From Methanomassiliicoccales archaeon (GTDB lineage Archaea > Thermoplasmatota > Thermoplasmata > SG8-5): a DNA stretch of 15,146 nucleotides. The stretch covers positions 1-15,146 of the forward strand of contig DAOVXH010000019.1 of the NCBI GenBank assembly GCA_030636255.1, given 5' to 3'. The position numbers were made by a program, and so were the translations under genes. A model generated the notes under the pieces. The model worked only from the letters and a program-made list of their open reading frames with translations. It searched no databases and was not told where the DNA came from. This document shows positions 6,548 to 13,500 of the stretch, piece by piece (position 1 is the first letter of the stretch; each line of letters opens with the position of its first letter).

Positions 6548-9208
6548 ATGCTTTCCGAAAAAGAAATGAAACAGTCAGTCAAGGACGAGGCGTCCAGGGA
6601 GCCAGATAAGTTCTTCCCCACCGAGAAGATGCAGGAGATTGGCCTTCAGCGGAAGCGATGCCCCAAATGTCAGACCTATTACTGGACCGCGGACCCGGAG
6701 CGGGAAGTTTGCGGTGAGCCAGTATGCGAGGGCGGCTATTCATTCATTGGCATAAAGGCATGCGAGCACAAGATGGACTTTATCGGAGTATGGGAGCGTT
6801 TTTCCGACCTTTTTGAAAAGCGCGGTTACACGCCAATCAATCGTTATCCTACTATTTCTAGGTGGAATCCCACATCAGAATTCACTTTGGCCAGTATCAC
6901 CGACTTTCAACCGTATGTGGTCCGGGGCGAGGTAAAGCCTCCGGCAAATCCTCTGGTAGTCCCGCAAACCTGCATGAGGTTCAATGATGTGGACAATGTT
7001 GGAATTACTGGTCGGCATAATACTGGCTTTATCATGATAGGTCAGCATGCCTTTGAGACCGAGGATAATTATGACCAGCCTAAGTATTTCGAGGATATTC
7101 ATGCCTGGCTGGTTGAGGGAATGGGCATTCCACTGAAGGATATTGTGTATCATGAGGATGCCTGGGCCGGTGGCGGTAATTTCGGATGTTCTCTGGAATT
7201 CTTTGCTGGCGGATTGGAAATAGGCAATCAGGTCTATACCATGTATGAGCGTGTTGGGGATGATTTGAAACCACTGGACATTAAAGTATTAGACATGGGA
7301 ATGGGCCAGGAAAGGCCTGCATGGTTTTCCCATGGAACTCCAACCTCCTATGAGCCGAACTTTCCTCCTGTCATGGAGAAACTGTTTAAAATTGCTGGCA
7401 TAAGCCAGAATGGTGAAGAAAAAGAAATGATGGCTAAATTTCTCCCTTACTCCGGGCTTCTGAACCTGGAAGAGGTTGATGACATTGAGAAGGTTTGGAC
7501 CGAGATAGCTGGTAAAATAGATGTAGATGTTCCTGACCTGAAAAATGCAGTAATGGCAACTGCTGGCCTGTATTCGGTGGCCGACCATACAAGAGGATTA
7601 CTATTCGCATTAACTGACGGCGGGCTTCCATCAAATTCCGGCGGCGGGTACAATCTCAGACTCATTTATCGCAGGGCAATGGAATACATCAATCGCTATG
7701 GATGGGACATTGACATGGCAGAGGTTTGCCAGTGGCATGCCGAATACCTTAAACCGCAATTCCCTGAAATGCAGAATGCCATTCCAGAAATTAGAGATAT
7801 TCTGGAGAATGAGAGGAAAAAATTCATCCAGACAAAGGAAATGGCTATTGCCACAGTTGGCCGGATGAAGGAGAAAGGAAAACCTGTTTCTGTCAATGAC
7901 CTCATCAAACTTTATGATTCAAAGGGCATCATGCCAGACTTACTTGTGGACGCCGGGCTGGACGTGAAAGTTCCTGCTGATTTCTATGCCAGGGTTGCAG
8001 AACTTCATGAGGGCTCCGAGGCAAAGGCAAAGACCGAGAAGGAAGAGCGATTGGAAATTCCTGATTTAGAAGAAACTATTACGCTCTATTTTGATAATTA
8101 TCTTGACCTGAACTTTGAAAGCCAGGTTCTTGCAATCATTGATAATAATGTGATTCTGAAGGAAACTGCGTTCCACCCGACTTCTGGTGGCCAGCTTCAC
8201 GATATTGGCCGGCTCTCCGGCCACACAGAGGTTCAGGTTCTGGATACCTTCAAGCAGGACGGCATAATTCTTCACAAGGTTGAGGGTGATATTTCTGGCT
8301 GGAAGGTCGGTGACACAGTGAAGGGCCATGTTGATGAGGCCCGGAGAAGGCAATTAGCTCAGCATCACACTGTGACTCATATAATCAATGGTATTGCAAA
8401 AAATGTCCTTGGAAACCATATCTGGCAGGCCGGCGCAGAAAAGACTGAAGAGAAGGGCAGACTGGATATAACCCATTATGACTCTCTCAGCCCGGAACAG
8501 CTTGAGAAAATCGAGGCCGGGTCAAATCAGGTAATCAAGGATTCAATACCAGTGGAATCAATGATTCTTCCAAAGGATGAGGCTGAGAAAAAGTTTGGCT
8601 TCAGACTCTACCAGGGCGGTGCAATTCCAGGGGATGAATTGCGAGTCCTGAGAATCAAAAATATTGACACAGAAGCATGCGGTGGAACTCATCTTAATAA
8701 TACCTCGGAAGCCATAAGAATCATCATACTGGGTACCAAGAAAATTCAGGATGGAATTATTCGAATTGAGTATGTGGCTGGAAAGCGGGCAGACCAGATT
8801 TACAATGAGGATACGGAGCATCTATCAAGGGCAATGGCAGTTCTTGGAAAGACCGAGGCAAATGGCATTGAGCAGGCCTGCAGTGATATTTTCAGTCTCT
8901 GGAAATCTCTCAGAAAGTCCAATGGCAAATTGAAGAACATGCCTGATGACATTCGCGCCGAAAGGAAGATAGAGATTCTTGCCGCTGTCAAGGCAGACCA
9001 GGCATTCCAGTATTTACAGAAATTTAGGGAATTAGATTGCCCAGCAACAATGGATGAAATTCAGTCAGCGAATATTCAGATATCCAGGCCCCACGAGTTT
9101 CTCCAGCGCTCTGCCGGGGCATTCAAGGTTCAGAAAGAGCATATGGGCAAGACGTTAATCAGATTCCTCAATGATATTGATAACTGGCTACAACTCATTG
9201 AAGCTTAA
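6548..9208 (+). CDS. alaS: Alanyl-tRNA synthetase, archaeal type
   Basis: This 886-aa class II enzyme charges tRNA-Ala and clears mischarged Ser/Gly. The archaeal N-terminal extension carries a likely zinc site with C38, C41, C55 and C60. The aminoacylation core follows (VVPQTCMRFNDVDNVG near 137-152; the HEDAWAGGGNFG loop near 202-213; GLEIGNQVYTMYE near 222-234). The editing domain has HHTVTH at 606-611 and CGGTH at 711-715, the metal ligands for deacylation. The C-terminal ~130 residues are predicted helical and lack the glycine-rich motif seen in many C-Ala domains. The length is normal for archaea (about 890-910). It is transcribed away from the surface protein gene and opens a translation cluster with the RAM protein and valS. 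Confidence 0.97.
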   Translation: MLSEKEMKQSVKDEASREPDKFFPTEKMQEIGLQRKRCPKCQTYYWTADPEREVCGEPVCEGGYSFIGIKACEHKMDFIGVWERFSDLFEKRGYTPINRYPTISRWNPTSEFTLASITDFQPYVVRGEVKPPANPLVVPQTCMRFNDVDNVGITGRHNTGFIMIGQHAFETEDNYDQPKYFEDIHAWLVEGMGIPLKDIVYHEDAWAGGGNFGCSLEFFAGGLEIGNQVYTMYERVGDDLKPLDIKVLDMGMGQERPAWFSHGTPTSYEPNFPPVMEKLFKIAGISQNGEEKEMMAKFLPYSGLLNLEEVDDIEKVWTEIAGKIDVDVPDLKNAVMATAGLYSVADHTRGLLFALTDGGLPSNSGGGYNLRLIYRRAMEYINRYGWDIDMAEVCQWHAEYLKPQFPEMQNAIPEIRDILENERKKFIQTKEMAIATVGRMKEKGKPVSVNDLIKLYDSKGIMPDLLVDAGLDVKVPADFYARVAELHEGSEAKAKTEKEERLEIPDLEETITLYFDNYLDLNFESQVLAIIDNNVILKETAFHPTSGGQLHDIGRLSGHTEVQVLDTFKQDGIILHKVEGDISGWKVGDTVKGHVDEARRRQLAQHHTVTHIINGIAKNVLGNHIWQAGAEKTEEKGRLDITHYDSLSPEQLEKIEAGSNQVIKDSIPVESMILPKDEAEKKFGFRLYQGGAIPGDELRVLRIKNIDTEACGGTHLNNTSEAIRIIILGTKKIQDGIIRIEYVAGKRADQIYNEDTEHLSRAMAVLGKTEANGIEQACSDIFSLWKSLRKSNGKLKNMPDDIRAERKIEILAAVKADQAFQYLQKFRELDCPATMDEIQSANIQISRPHEFLQRSAGAFKVQKEHMGKTLIRFLNDIDNWLQLIEA

Positions 9209-9222
9209 TTTTCCGGCACAAA

Positions 9223-9232
9223 TTATTATAAT
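9223..9232 (+). promoter_or_regulatory. TATA-like box upstream of the RAM protein gene
   Basis: TTATTATAAT is centred about 35 nt before the ATG at 9263, predicting transcription from about 9253. This placement supports the ATG at 9263 over the in-frame TTG at 9248 and suggests a very short leader. Confidence 0.5.
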
Positions 9233-9262
9233 GTCATAGTAGATTACTTGTTAGTGAATCAT

Positions 9263-9493
9263 ATGATAACTTGCTTTATATTAATCAGAGTCGAGGCCAA
9301 TAAAGAGGATGTAGTCTACGATGCACTGGCCAAGGTCAAACAGATTGAAGGCATCAGGGAAGTTTTTGGCGAATATGACATGATAGCCAGAATCGAGACC
9401 AAGAATCTGAAAGAGATGCGCACATTGATTATCAGCAAAGTTAGAAGCGTGCAAGGAGTCATTGCCACTACCACTCTCATCACCTCAGATTGA
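9263..9493 (+). CDS. Stand-alone Lrp/AsnC effector-binding (RAM) domain protein
   Basis: This 76-aa protein is a single RAM domain without the helix-turn-helix of full Lrp regulators. The pattern ITCFILIRV, then a helix (KEDVVYDALAKVKQIEG), IREVFGEYDMIARIE, KEMRTLIISKVRSVQGV and ATTTLITS is the typical beta-alpha-beta-beta-alpha-beta ACT-like fold, including the GEYDM ligand loop. Such proteins bind amino acids and form dimers or octamers, alone or with Lrp proteins. Its place between alaS and valS suggests amino-acid sensing linked to tRNA charging, but this is inference. It has its own TATA-like box 55 nt after alaS. Confidence 0.88.
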   Translation: MITCFILIRVEANKEDVVYDALAKVKQIEGIREVFGEYDMIARIETKNLKEMRTLIISKVRSVQGVIATTTLITSD

Positions 9494-9516
9494 ATTTCTT
9501 GTAAAGGTCGAAACTC

Positions 9517-9526
9517 TTATTATTAA
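9517..9526 (+). promoter_or_regulatory. TATA-like box upstream of valS
   Basis: TTATTATTAA lies about 40 nt before the valS ATG at 9563, leaving a short leader that contains GAGG at 9552-9555. A second AT-rich box (CATTATAT) follows at 9529-9536. The gap to the RAM gene is about 70 nt, so valS may have its own promoter or read through. Confidence 0.4.
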
Positions 9527-9562
9527 TCATTATATCCAGACGAATGTAAATGAGGAATGAAA

Positions 9563-12211
9563 ATGGATCAATATGACAGAGAGGCAATAGAAGCCAAGTG
9601 GCAAAAGAACTGGGAACAGTGGAAGCTCTATCATTTTGACAAGGAATCAGAGAAGCCAGTGTATTCTGTGGACAATCCGCCAAGGTATGCTTCCGGCCCC
9701 CTGCATGTTGGCCATGCCACTCATTATACCCACATAGATTTTGCAGCCAGGTTCAGATGGCAGACCGGCCATAATGTGCTTTTCCCGCTATGTGTTGATG
9801 TCAACGGAATGCCAATCGAGGTAAATGTGGAAAAGAAGCATGGCATTCATATGCGTGATACTCCAAGGCAAGAATTTCTCAGGCTCTGCAAGGAATTTGC
9901 AGACCAGAACACCGACCATATCCGCACTCAATTTAATCTGCTGGGATGCTGCATGGACCCTTCAATTTTCTACCGCACCGATGCTGAAAATTATCGCAGG
10001 ATTACTCAAATTACATTCCTGAAATTATACCAGGAAGGCCTGATTTACAAAGGCCTAGCCCCTGTCAACTGGTGCCCCAGGTGTGGAACCGCTTTGGCAG
10101 ATGCCGAGGTGGAGTACGAAGACAGAGAATCAATATTAAATTACATTCATTTTGGAGTATCTGGCCAGGACGAGGATGCCATTGTGGCAACCACCCGCCC
10201 GGAGCTAATATGCACATGCCAGCTTGCTGCTGTAAGCCCAAAAGATGAAAAAATGGCGCATCTGGTTGGCAAGAAGCTTATCACCCCTATCTATGGAAAG
10301 GAAATTGACATAATTGCCGACGATAAAGTTGACCCGGAGTTCGGAACTGGACTGGTTATGATTTGCAGTATTGGCGACAAGGATGATCTGGACTGGATTT
10401 ACAAGCATAATCTCCCGGTAGAAAATGCAATGGACGGCCAGGGAATTATGAACTCACTTGCCGGAGGCTACCAGGGCATGACAATCAAGGATGCCAGGGC
10501 CACAATAATCGAAGACCTGAAAAAGCAAGGATTACTTCCAAAGCAGGAAAAGGCAGAGCAAAGTGTTGGCTCATGCTGGCGCTGCAAGACTCCAATAGAA
10601 TTTCTTCAAGTGCCACAGTGGTTCCTGAAAACACTGGATGCCAGAGAAGAAGTTTTGAAAATAGCTGATGAACTTAACTGGTACCCCGAGTTCATGAAAA
10701 TTCGTCTGCAAAATTGGGTGAACTCACTGAACAGGGACTGGGTTATCTCCAGACAGAGGTATTTTGCAACCCCAATTCCAATCTGGGAATGCAATTCCTG
10801 CGGCGATATTGTGTTGGCCAGGGAAGATGATTGCTATGTTGACCCAACAGTGGATGAGCCTCCGGTCCCGGACTGTCCGGACTGCGGCGAGAAGTTAATT
10901 GGCTGTCAGGATGTTTTTGACACCTGGATGGATTCCAGCATATCGCCATTATACATCACATACTGGCAGAGAGAACATGAACTTCACAAGAAACTCTGGC
11001 CTTGCAGCCTCCGGCCCCAGGGTCAGGACATAATTCGAACATGGGCATTCTACACAATACTGAGAAGCCATTATCTGACTGGTGGAAAACCCTGGAACGA
11101 CATAATGGTGGACGGTTTCATTCTGGCTCCAGACGGAACTACAATGCATGCCTCTGACGGCAATGCAATTGATCCACTTGATTTGCTAGATAGATTCGGA
11201 ACAGATGCCTGGCGCTATTATTCATCAACAGTAACTGTTGGCGAGGACACGGCAATTCAGGAGAAGCATATACTCCACGGCCAGAGATTCTGCACAAAGT
11301 TATGGAACATTCACAAGTTCATTTCCAAGACCATTGCCGGGCCTGTTGAGATAGACCATTCCCAGCTCCAGACAAGTGACCGTTGGCTTCTTACCCAGTA
11401 TTCAAGGCTGGTAAAGGAAGTTACCCAGGATTACAAGGATTTCAGATTTGACAGGGTAATGAGAAAGCTGGAAACTTTTGTCTGGCATGTCTTCGCTGAC
11501 CATTATATCGAGATGGTGAAATATCGTATGGCCCAGGATGATGAGGAAGAACTGGACGATGCACTGGCTCATACCCTTTACATAGTAGGCCTGGGCACCC
11601 TGAAAATGCTGGCAGTCATTATGCCACATATTACCGATGAAATTTACGAGGACCTTTACAAGGAATATGATGATTCACAGAGCATAACAATCTCAGAGTG
11701 GCCAGAGGTCAGCATTGAGGATGACATGGAGTTCACAAGAGGCGAACTACTGAAGGACATTATCAGCGCAGTTAGAAACTGGAAGTCCGAGCAAGGTCTG
11801 GCACTCTCAGCTGAGCTTCAGATAATCGAGATAATCGGACCAAGAGTGGAGCATCTTATGGGCTCTGAACCAGATATTGCTGGAACTCTAAAGGCAAAGG
11901 ATGTTCTGTTAATGGCAGAGGCAGATGTTATTGAAACCCCGGTGGAAATAAAACCGGTCCATGCAATTATCGGTCCCAGGTTCAAGCAGTTTGCCGGTGA
12001 GATAGTGAAGAAGCTGGCAGCTGTTGATGCAGCAGAGATTGCACCGGCCCTGGAATCCGGGGAATTGGACATAGAACTCAGCAACGGGGAAACCGTTAAG
12101 ATTGAGAAGGACATGGTAAATATCATCAAGGTTCCAATGTTGGACGGCAAGGAAGTAAAGTCTGTCAATGTTGGGGACCTGCTGGTGCTAATCGGAATGG
12201 AGGATGAATAA
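9563..12211 (+). CDS. valS: Valyl-tRNA synthetase, archaeal type
   Basis: This class I enzyme has 882 residues from the ATG at 9563, which sits seven bases after GAGG; the ATG at 9557 is too close to that site. HVGH (48-51) is the HIGH motif. Cysteine pairs CPRC (171/174) and CWRC (338/341) flank the CP1 editing domain, which carries ATTRPE (209-214) and GTGLVMICSIGD (261-272), the latter typical of archaeal ValRS. A second zinc-like set is CNSC (410/413) and CPDC (438/441). DTWMDSSISPL and RPQGQDIIRTWAFYTILR belong to the catalytic half. The KMSKS position reads TMHAS (527-531), an odd substitution. The C-terminus has the anticodon-binding helical domain and a small extra domain. It overlaps no gene but carries the Shine-Dalgarno of the next gene. 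Confidence 0.95.
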   Translation: MDQYDREAIEAKWQKNWEQWKLYHFDKESEKPVYSVDNPPRYASGPLHVGHATHYTHIDFAARFRWQTGHNVLFPLCVDVNGMPIEVNVEKKHGIHMRDTPRQEFLRLCKEFADQNTDHIRTQFNLLGCCMDPSIFYRTDAENYRRITQITFLKLYQEGLIYKGLAPVNWCPRCGTALADAEVEYEDRESILNYIHFGVSGQDEDAIVATTRPELICTCQLAAVSPKDEKMAHLVGKKLITPIYGKEIDIIADDKVDPEFGTGLVMICSIGDKDDLDWIYKHNLPVENAMDGQGIMNSLAGGYQGMTIKDARATIIEDLKKQGLLPKQEKAEQSVGSCWRCKTPIEFLQVPQWFLKTLDAREEVLKIADELNWYPEFMKIRLQNWVNSLNRDWVISRQRYFATPIPIWECNSCGDIVLAREDDCYVDPTVDEPPVPDCPDCGEKLIGCQDVFDTWMDSSISPLYITYWQREHELHKKLWPCSLRPQGQDIIRTWAFYTILRSHYLTGGKPWNDIMVDGFILAPDGTTMHASDGNAIDPLDLLDRFGTDAWRYYSSTVTVGEDTAIQEKHILHGQRFCTKLWNIHKFISKTIAGPVEIDHSQLQTSDRWLLTQYSRLVKEVTQDYKDFRFDRVMRKLETFVWHVFADHYIEMVKYRMAQDDEEELDDALAHTLYIVGLGTLKMLAVIMPHITDEIYEDLYKEYDDSQSITISEWPEVSIEDDMEFTRGELLKDIISAVRNWKSEQGLALSAELQIIEIIGPRVEHLMGSEPDIAGTLKAKDVLLMAEADVIETPVEIKPVHAIIGPRFKQFAGEIVKKLAAVDAAEIAPALESGELDIELSNGETVKIEKDMVNIIKVPMLDGKEVKSVNVGDLLVLIGMEDE
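12199..12203 (+). promoter_or_regulatory. Shine-Dalgarno (GGAGG) inside the end of valS
   Basis: It lies nine bases before the ATG at 12213 and only one base-step before the ATG at 12204, so it selects 12213 as the start of the DUF59 gene. It implies translational coupling with valS. Confidence 0.7.
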
Positions 12212-12212
12212 T

Positions 12213-12497
12213 ATGGCAACATTAGAAGAAAAAGCAATAGAGAGGCTCATAGGCGTCATGGACCCACATGTGGGACTCAATGTATGGGACATGGGGCTAG
12301 TTCATGACATGAAATTTGACGGCGACCAGGTATCGGTGACATTCATACCAACCAGTCCATTCTGCCCAATGGGAATTCAGCTGGCAGTGGCAATTAAAAA
12401 GGCTCTGCTCAAGATGGACGAGATAAACAAGGTCAATATCCAGATACAGGGGCACATGAACGCCAAAGAGATAAACGAGATGCTGGCTAAAGATTAA
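12213..12497 (+). CDS. MIP18/DUF59 family protein, probable Fe-S cluster assembly factor
   Basis: This 94-aa protein matches the MIP18 (DUF59) family, whose members (SufT, the PaaD-like subunit, the eukaryotic CIA2 homologue) help mature or deliver iron-sulfur clusters. The N-terminal helix is followed by MDPHVGLNVWDMGLVHDM, then a strand pair, then TSPFCPMG with the conserved cysteine, an amphipathic helix and a last strand (VNIQIQGH). The stop of valS is one base upstream, so the two form one transcription unit. A direct link to tRNA charging is not evident; ValRS uses zinc, not Fe-S. A stem followed by T-rich sequence beyond this gene works on the opposite strand. Confidence 0.85.
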   Translation: MATLEEKAIERLIGVMDPHVGLNVWDMGLVHDMKFDGDQVSVTFIPTSPFCPMGIQLAVAIKKALLKMDEINKVNIQIQGHMNAKEINEMLAKD

Positions 12498-12516
12498 TTA
12501 TTTTCAAAACTAAGTG

Positions 12517-12549
12517 GAAAAAAATGAGCCAGAAAAAAATCTGGCCCAT
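12517..12549 (-). terminator. Hairpin plus T7 terminator
   Basis: GCCAGA (12528-12533) pairs with TCTGGC (12540-12545) around an A6 loop; three further pairs can form outside a single mismatch. On the minus strand the stem is followed by CA and seven T (12524-12518). The polarity indicates transcription from the right, ending the structured RNA region or the 158-aa gene transcript. It may also halt the plus-strand valS-DUF59 unit less efficiently. Confidence 0.58.
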
Positions 12550-12908
12550 GATTTTCGGGATGCTTGATTCTAAATCATGATCCCGGCTATTTTGCAAACC
12601 CCGATAGGTTTGCTACTTACATACCTAGAATATTCGAGGTATGAAAGACTGCCGCAGGTTGTCGGATTGTGCCTGCGACAGTCGAAATGCGTCTGATATT
12701 GCCATTGCTGGCTGTTGCCATGCATCTCATTGGTCGCACTAGAAATCCTTCTCTAGGCGTTTGAGTGTATGGCTGCCTTGCTTGAACAAAAATTCTTTGA
12801 ACTTTTGTTCAATGGTTTACCTGCAAGAAGTCTCCGTGTAACATCTGATTGTATTGTGCATCATGTATGTGTTCCACTGAAGCTTCTGATGGTGCGTTAA
12901 TATGCACC
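12518..12908 (-). ncRNA. Candidate structured non-coding RNA, about 390 nt, class unknown
   Basis: No credible protein frame exists in 12498-12932, but near-perfect stems follow one another. They are (plus coordinates) 12528-12533/12540-12545; 12556-12561/12580-12585 with inner 12566-12569/12573-12576; 12594-12600/12607-12613; 12620-12626/12637-12643; 12647-12658/12672-12683 (one mismatch); 12709-12712/12717-12720 within 12687-12690/12722-12725; 12735-12743/12752-12759 (one bulge); 12782-12791/12803-12812 capped below by 12777-12781/12823-12827; and 12891-12895/12904-12908. The minus strand is favoured by the T7 terminator at its end. On that strand a TTTAAA box at 12932-12937 would start transcription near 12908, exactly at the first stem. 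I found no RNase P, SRP, C/D or clear H/ACA signature. It could instead be the 3' region of the 158-aa gene. Confidence 0.48.
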
Positions 12909-12932
12909 TTAGGTATCCTGAGTTGTCTGAGT

Positions 12933-13409
12933 TTAAACATAGGATTTCTCACACTCCTCTACATAGCTTAGGATGTCGTATTCTGCAAAGTCATACACAC
13001 TGTTATCGTTACCCATGTGTGTAGCATGCGTCATTCCGTCCATCTCGTGGATAAGCTGTACCATTTCTGAAATGTCCTCGCCTCGGTTGTACATCTCAAA
13101 AGCCAGGTCCCTCAGGTCCTGTACTGTATGATATCTCATCCAGTCCATCATATTCCTGTCAATACCCCGTAGGGTTCTCTTGTTTCCGTTTTTCATTGAT
13201 ATATATTCTACCATAGTGCATCCCTTCCGACATTTTATCGGCATTTGTCTGACATCTGTCAGCTCCAAACCTACATTGATTCGGGAGTATATAAGTCTTT
13301 CGTCATCCTGTATATTTGATGGCCAGTGTATAAATTTAATGTGCTTTATGGCTAATAATTTGTTAAAAACCGCCGTCTGACACTTTGTAGGACGTTTGTC
13401 TGCCGGCAT
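12933..13409 (-). CDS. Hypothetical protein, 158 aa (start uncertain)
   Basis: I do not recognise this protein. It is polar, cytoplasmic, with no signal or membrane segment. A CRKGC pair is at residues 60-64, and the C-terminal half is rich in acidic helices (TVQDLRDLAFEMYNRGED; DISEMVQLIHEMDGM), ending DILSYVEECEKSYV. The first ATG has no Shine-Dalgarno. A strong TATA-like CTTATATAC lies inside the frame at 13287-13295, with a palindrome at 13249-13262 near the start it would predict. The true start may therefore be the ATG at 13244 (103 aa) or the one at 13214 (93 aa), the latter preceded by GGAAGGGA. Downstream on the same strand is the candidate structured RNA; upstream, divergent, is the TPR gene. 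Methionine and Cys/His content is high, but no zinc finger is definable. Confidence 0.6.
   Translation of the reverse strand: MPADKRPTKCQTAVFNKLLAIKHIKFIHWPSNIQDDERLIYSRINVGLELTDVRQMPIKCRKGCTMVEYISMKNGNKRTLRGIDRNMMDWMRYHTVQDLRDLAFEMYNRGEDISEMVQLIHEMDGMTHATHMGNDNSVYDFAEYDILSYVEECEKSYV
13249..13262 (-). promoter_or_regulatory. Palindrome CTGACA-TC-TGTCAG
   Basis: A perfect 6-bp inverted repeat with two central bases lies about 25-45 nt downstream of the TATA-like CTTATATAC at 13287-13295 on the minus strand. That places it over the predicted transcription start, a typical position for a repressor site. It also lies within the longest reading frame of the 158-aa gene, so it could be chance. Confidence 0.35.
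13287..13295 (-). promoter_or_regulatory. TATA-like box CTTATATAC within the 158-aa frame
   Basis: This is close to the archaeal TATA consensus and would start transcription near 13264 on the minus strand, just before the alternative ATGs at 13244 and 13214. It argues that the first ~55 codons of the longest frame may not be translated. Confidence 0.38.
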
Positions 13410-13440
13410 ACAAAGATTTTAAATTGATTATACTATTCAC

Positions 13441-13453
13441 CTATACTGTATAG
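13441..13453. promoter_or_regulatory. Palindrome CTATACTGTATAG between divergent genes
   Basis: It has perfect 6-bp arms around a single central base, in the 91-bp gap between the 158-aa gene (minus) and the TPR gene (plus). Each arm includes TATA-like sequence, so it may be a shared promoter core or an operator. For the TPR gene the position predicts a start near 13470 and a leader of about 30 nt that includes AGGTGAT at 13491-13497. Confidence 0.42.
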
Positions 13454-13500
13454 TAGGGATGCATTACAATTAGCCCTAGGATGGAACATAAGGTGATTGC

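Noticed and set aside
9248..9262. TTG start for the RAM protein
   Set aside because: It lies upstream of the transcription start predicted by the TATA-like box, and the conserved fold begins at the ATG at 9263.
12524..12580. 18-codon plus-strand frame starting MSQKKIWPM
   Set aside because: It lies in the terminator and second hairpin of the structured region, has no ribosome site, and its codons are explained by the inverted repeats.
12518..12908. Structured region as RNase P RNA or SRP RNA
   Set aside because: The near-invariant RNase P P4 sequences and the SRP helix-8 loop were looked for on both strands by eye and not seen; the row of separate hairpins also does not fit the SRP rod. A covariance search would be decisive.
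12518..12908. Structured region as a CRISPR array
   Set aside because: The hairpins differ in sequence and spacing; there is no repeated unit.
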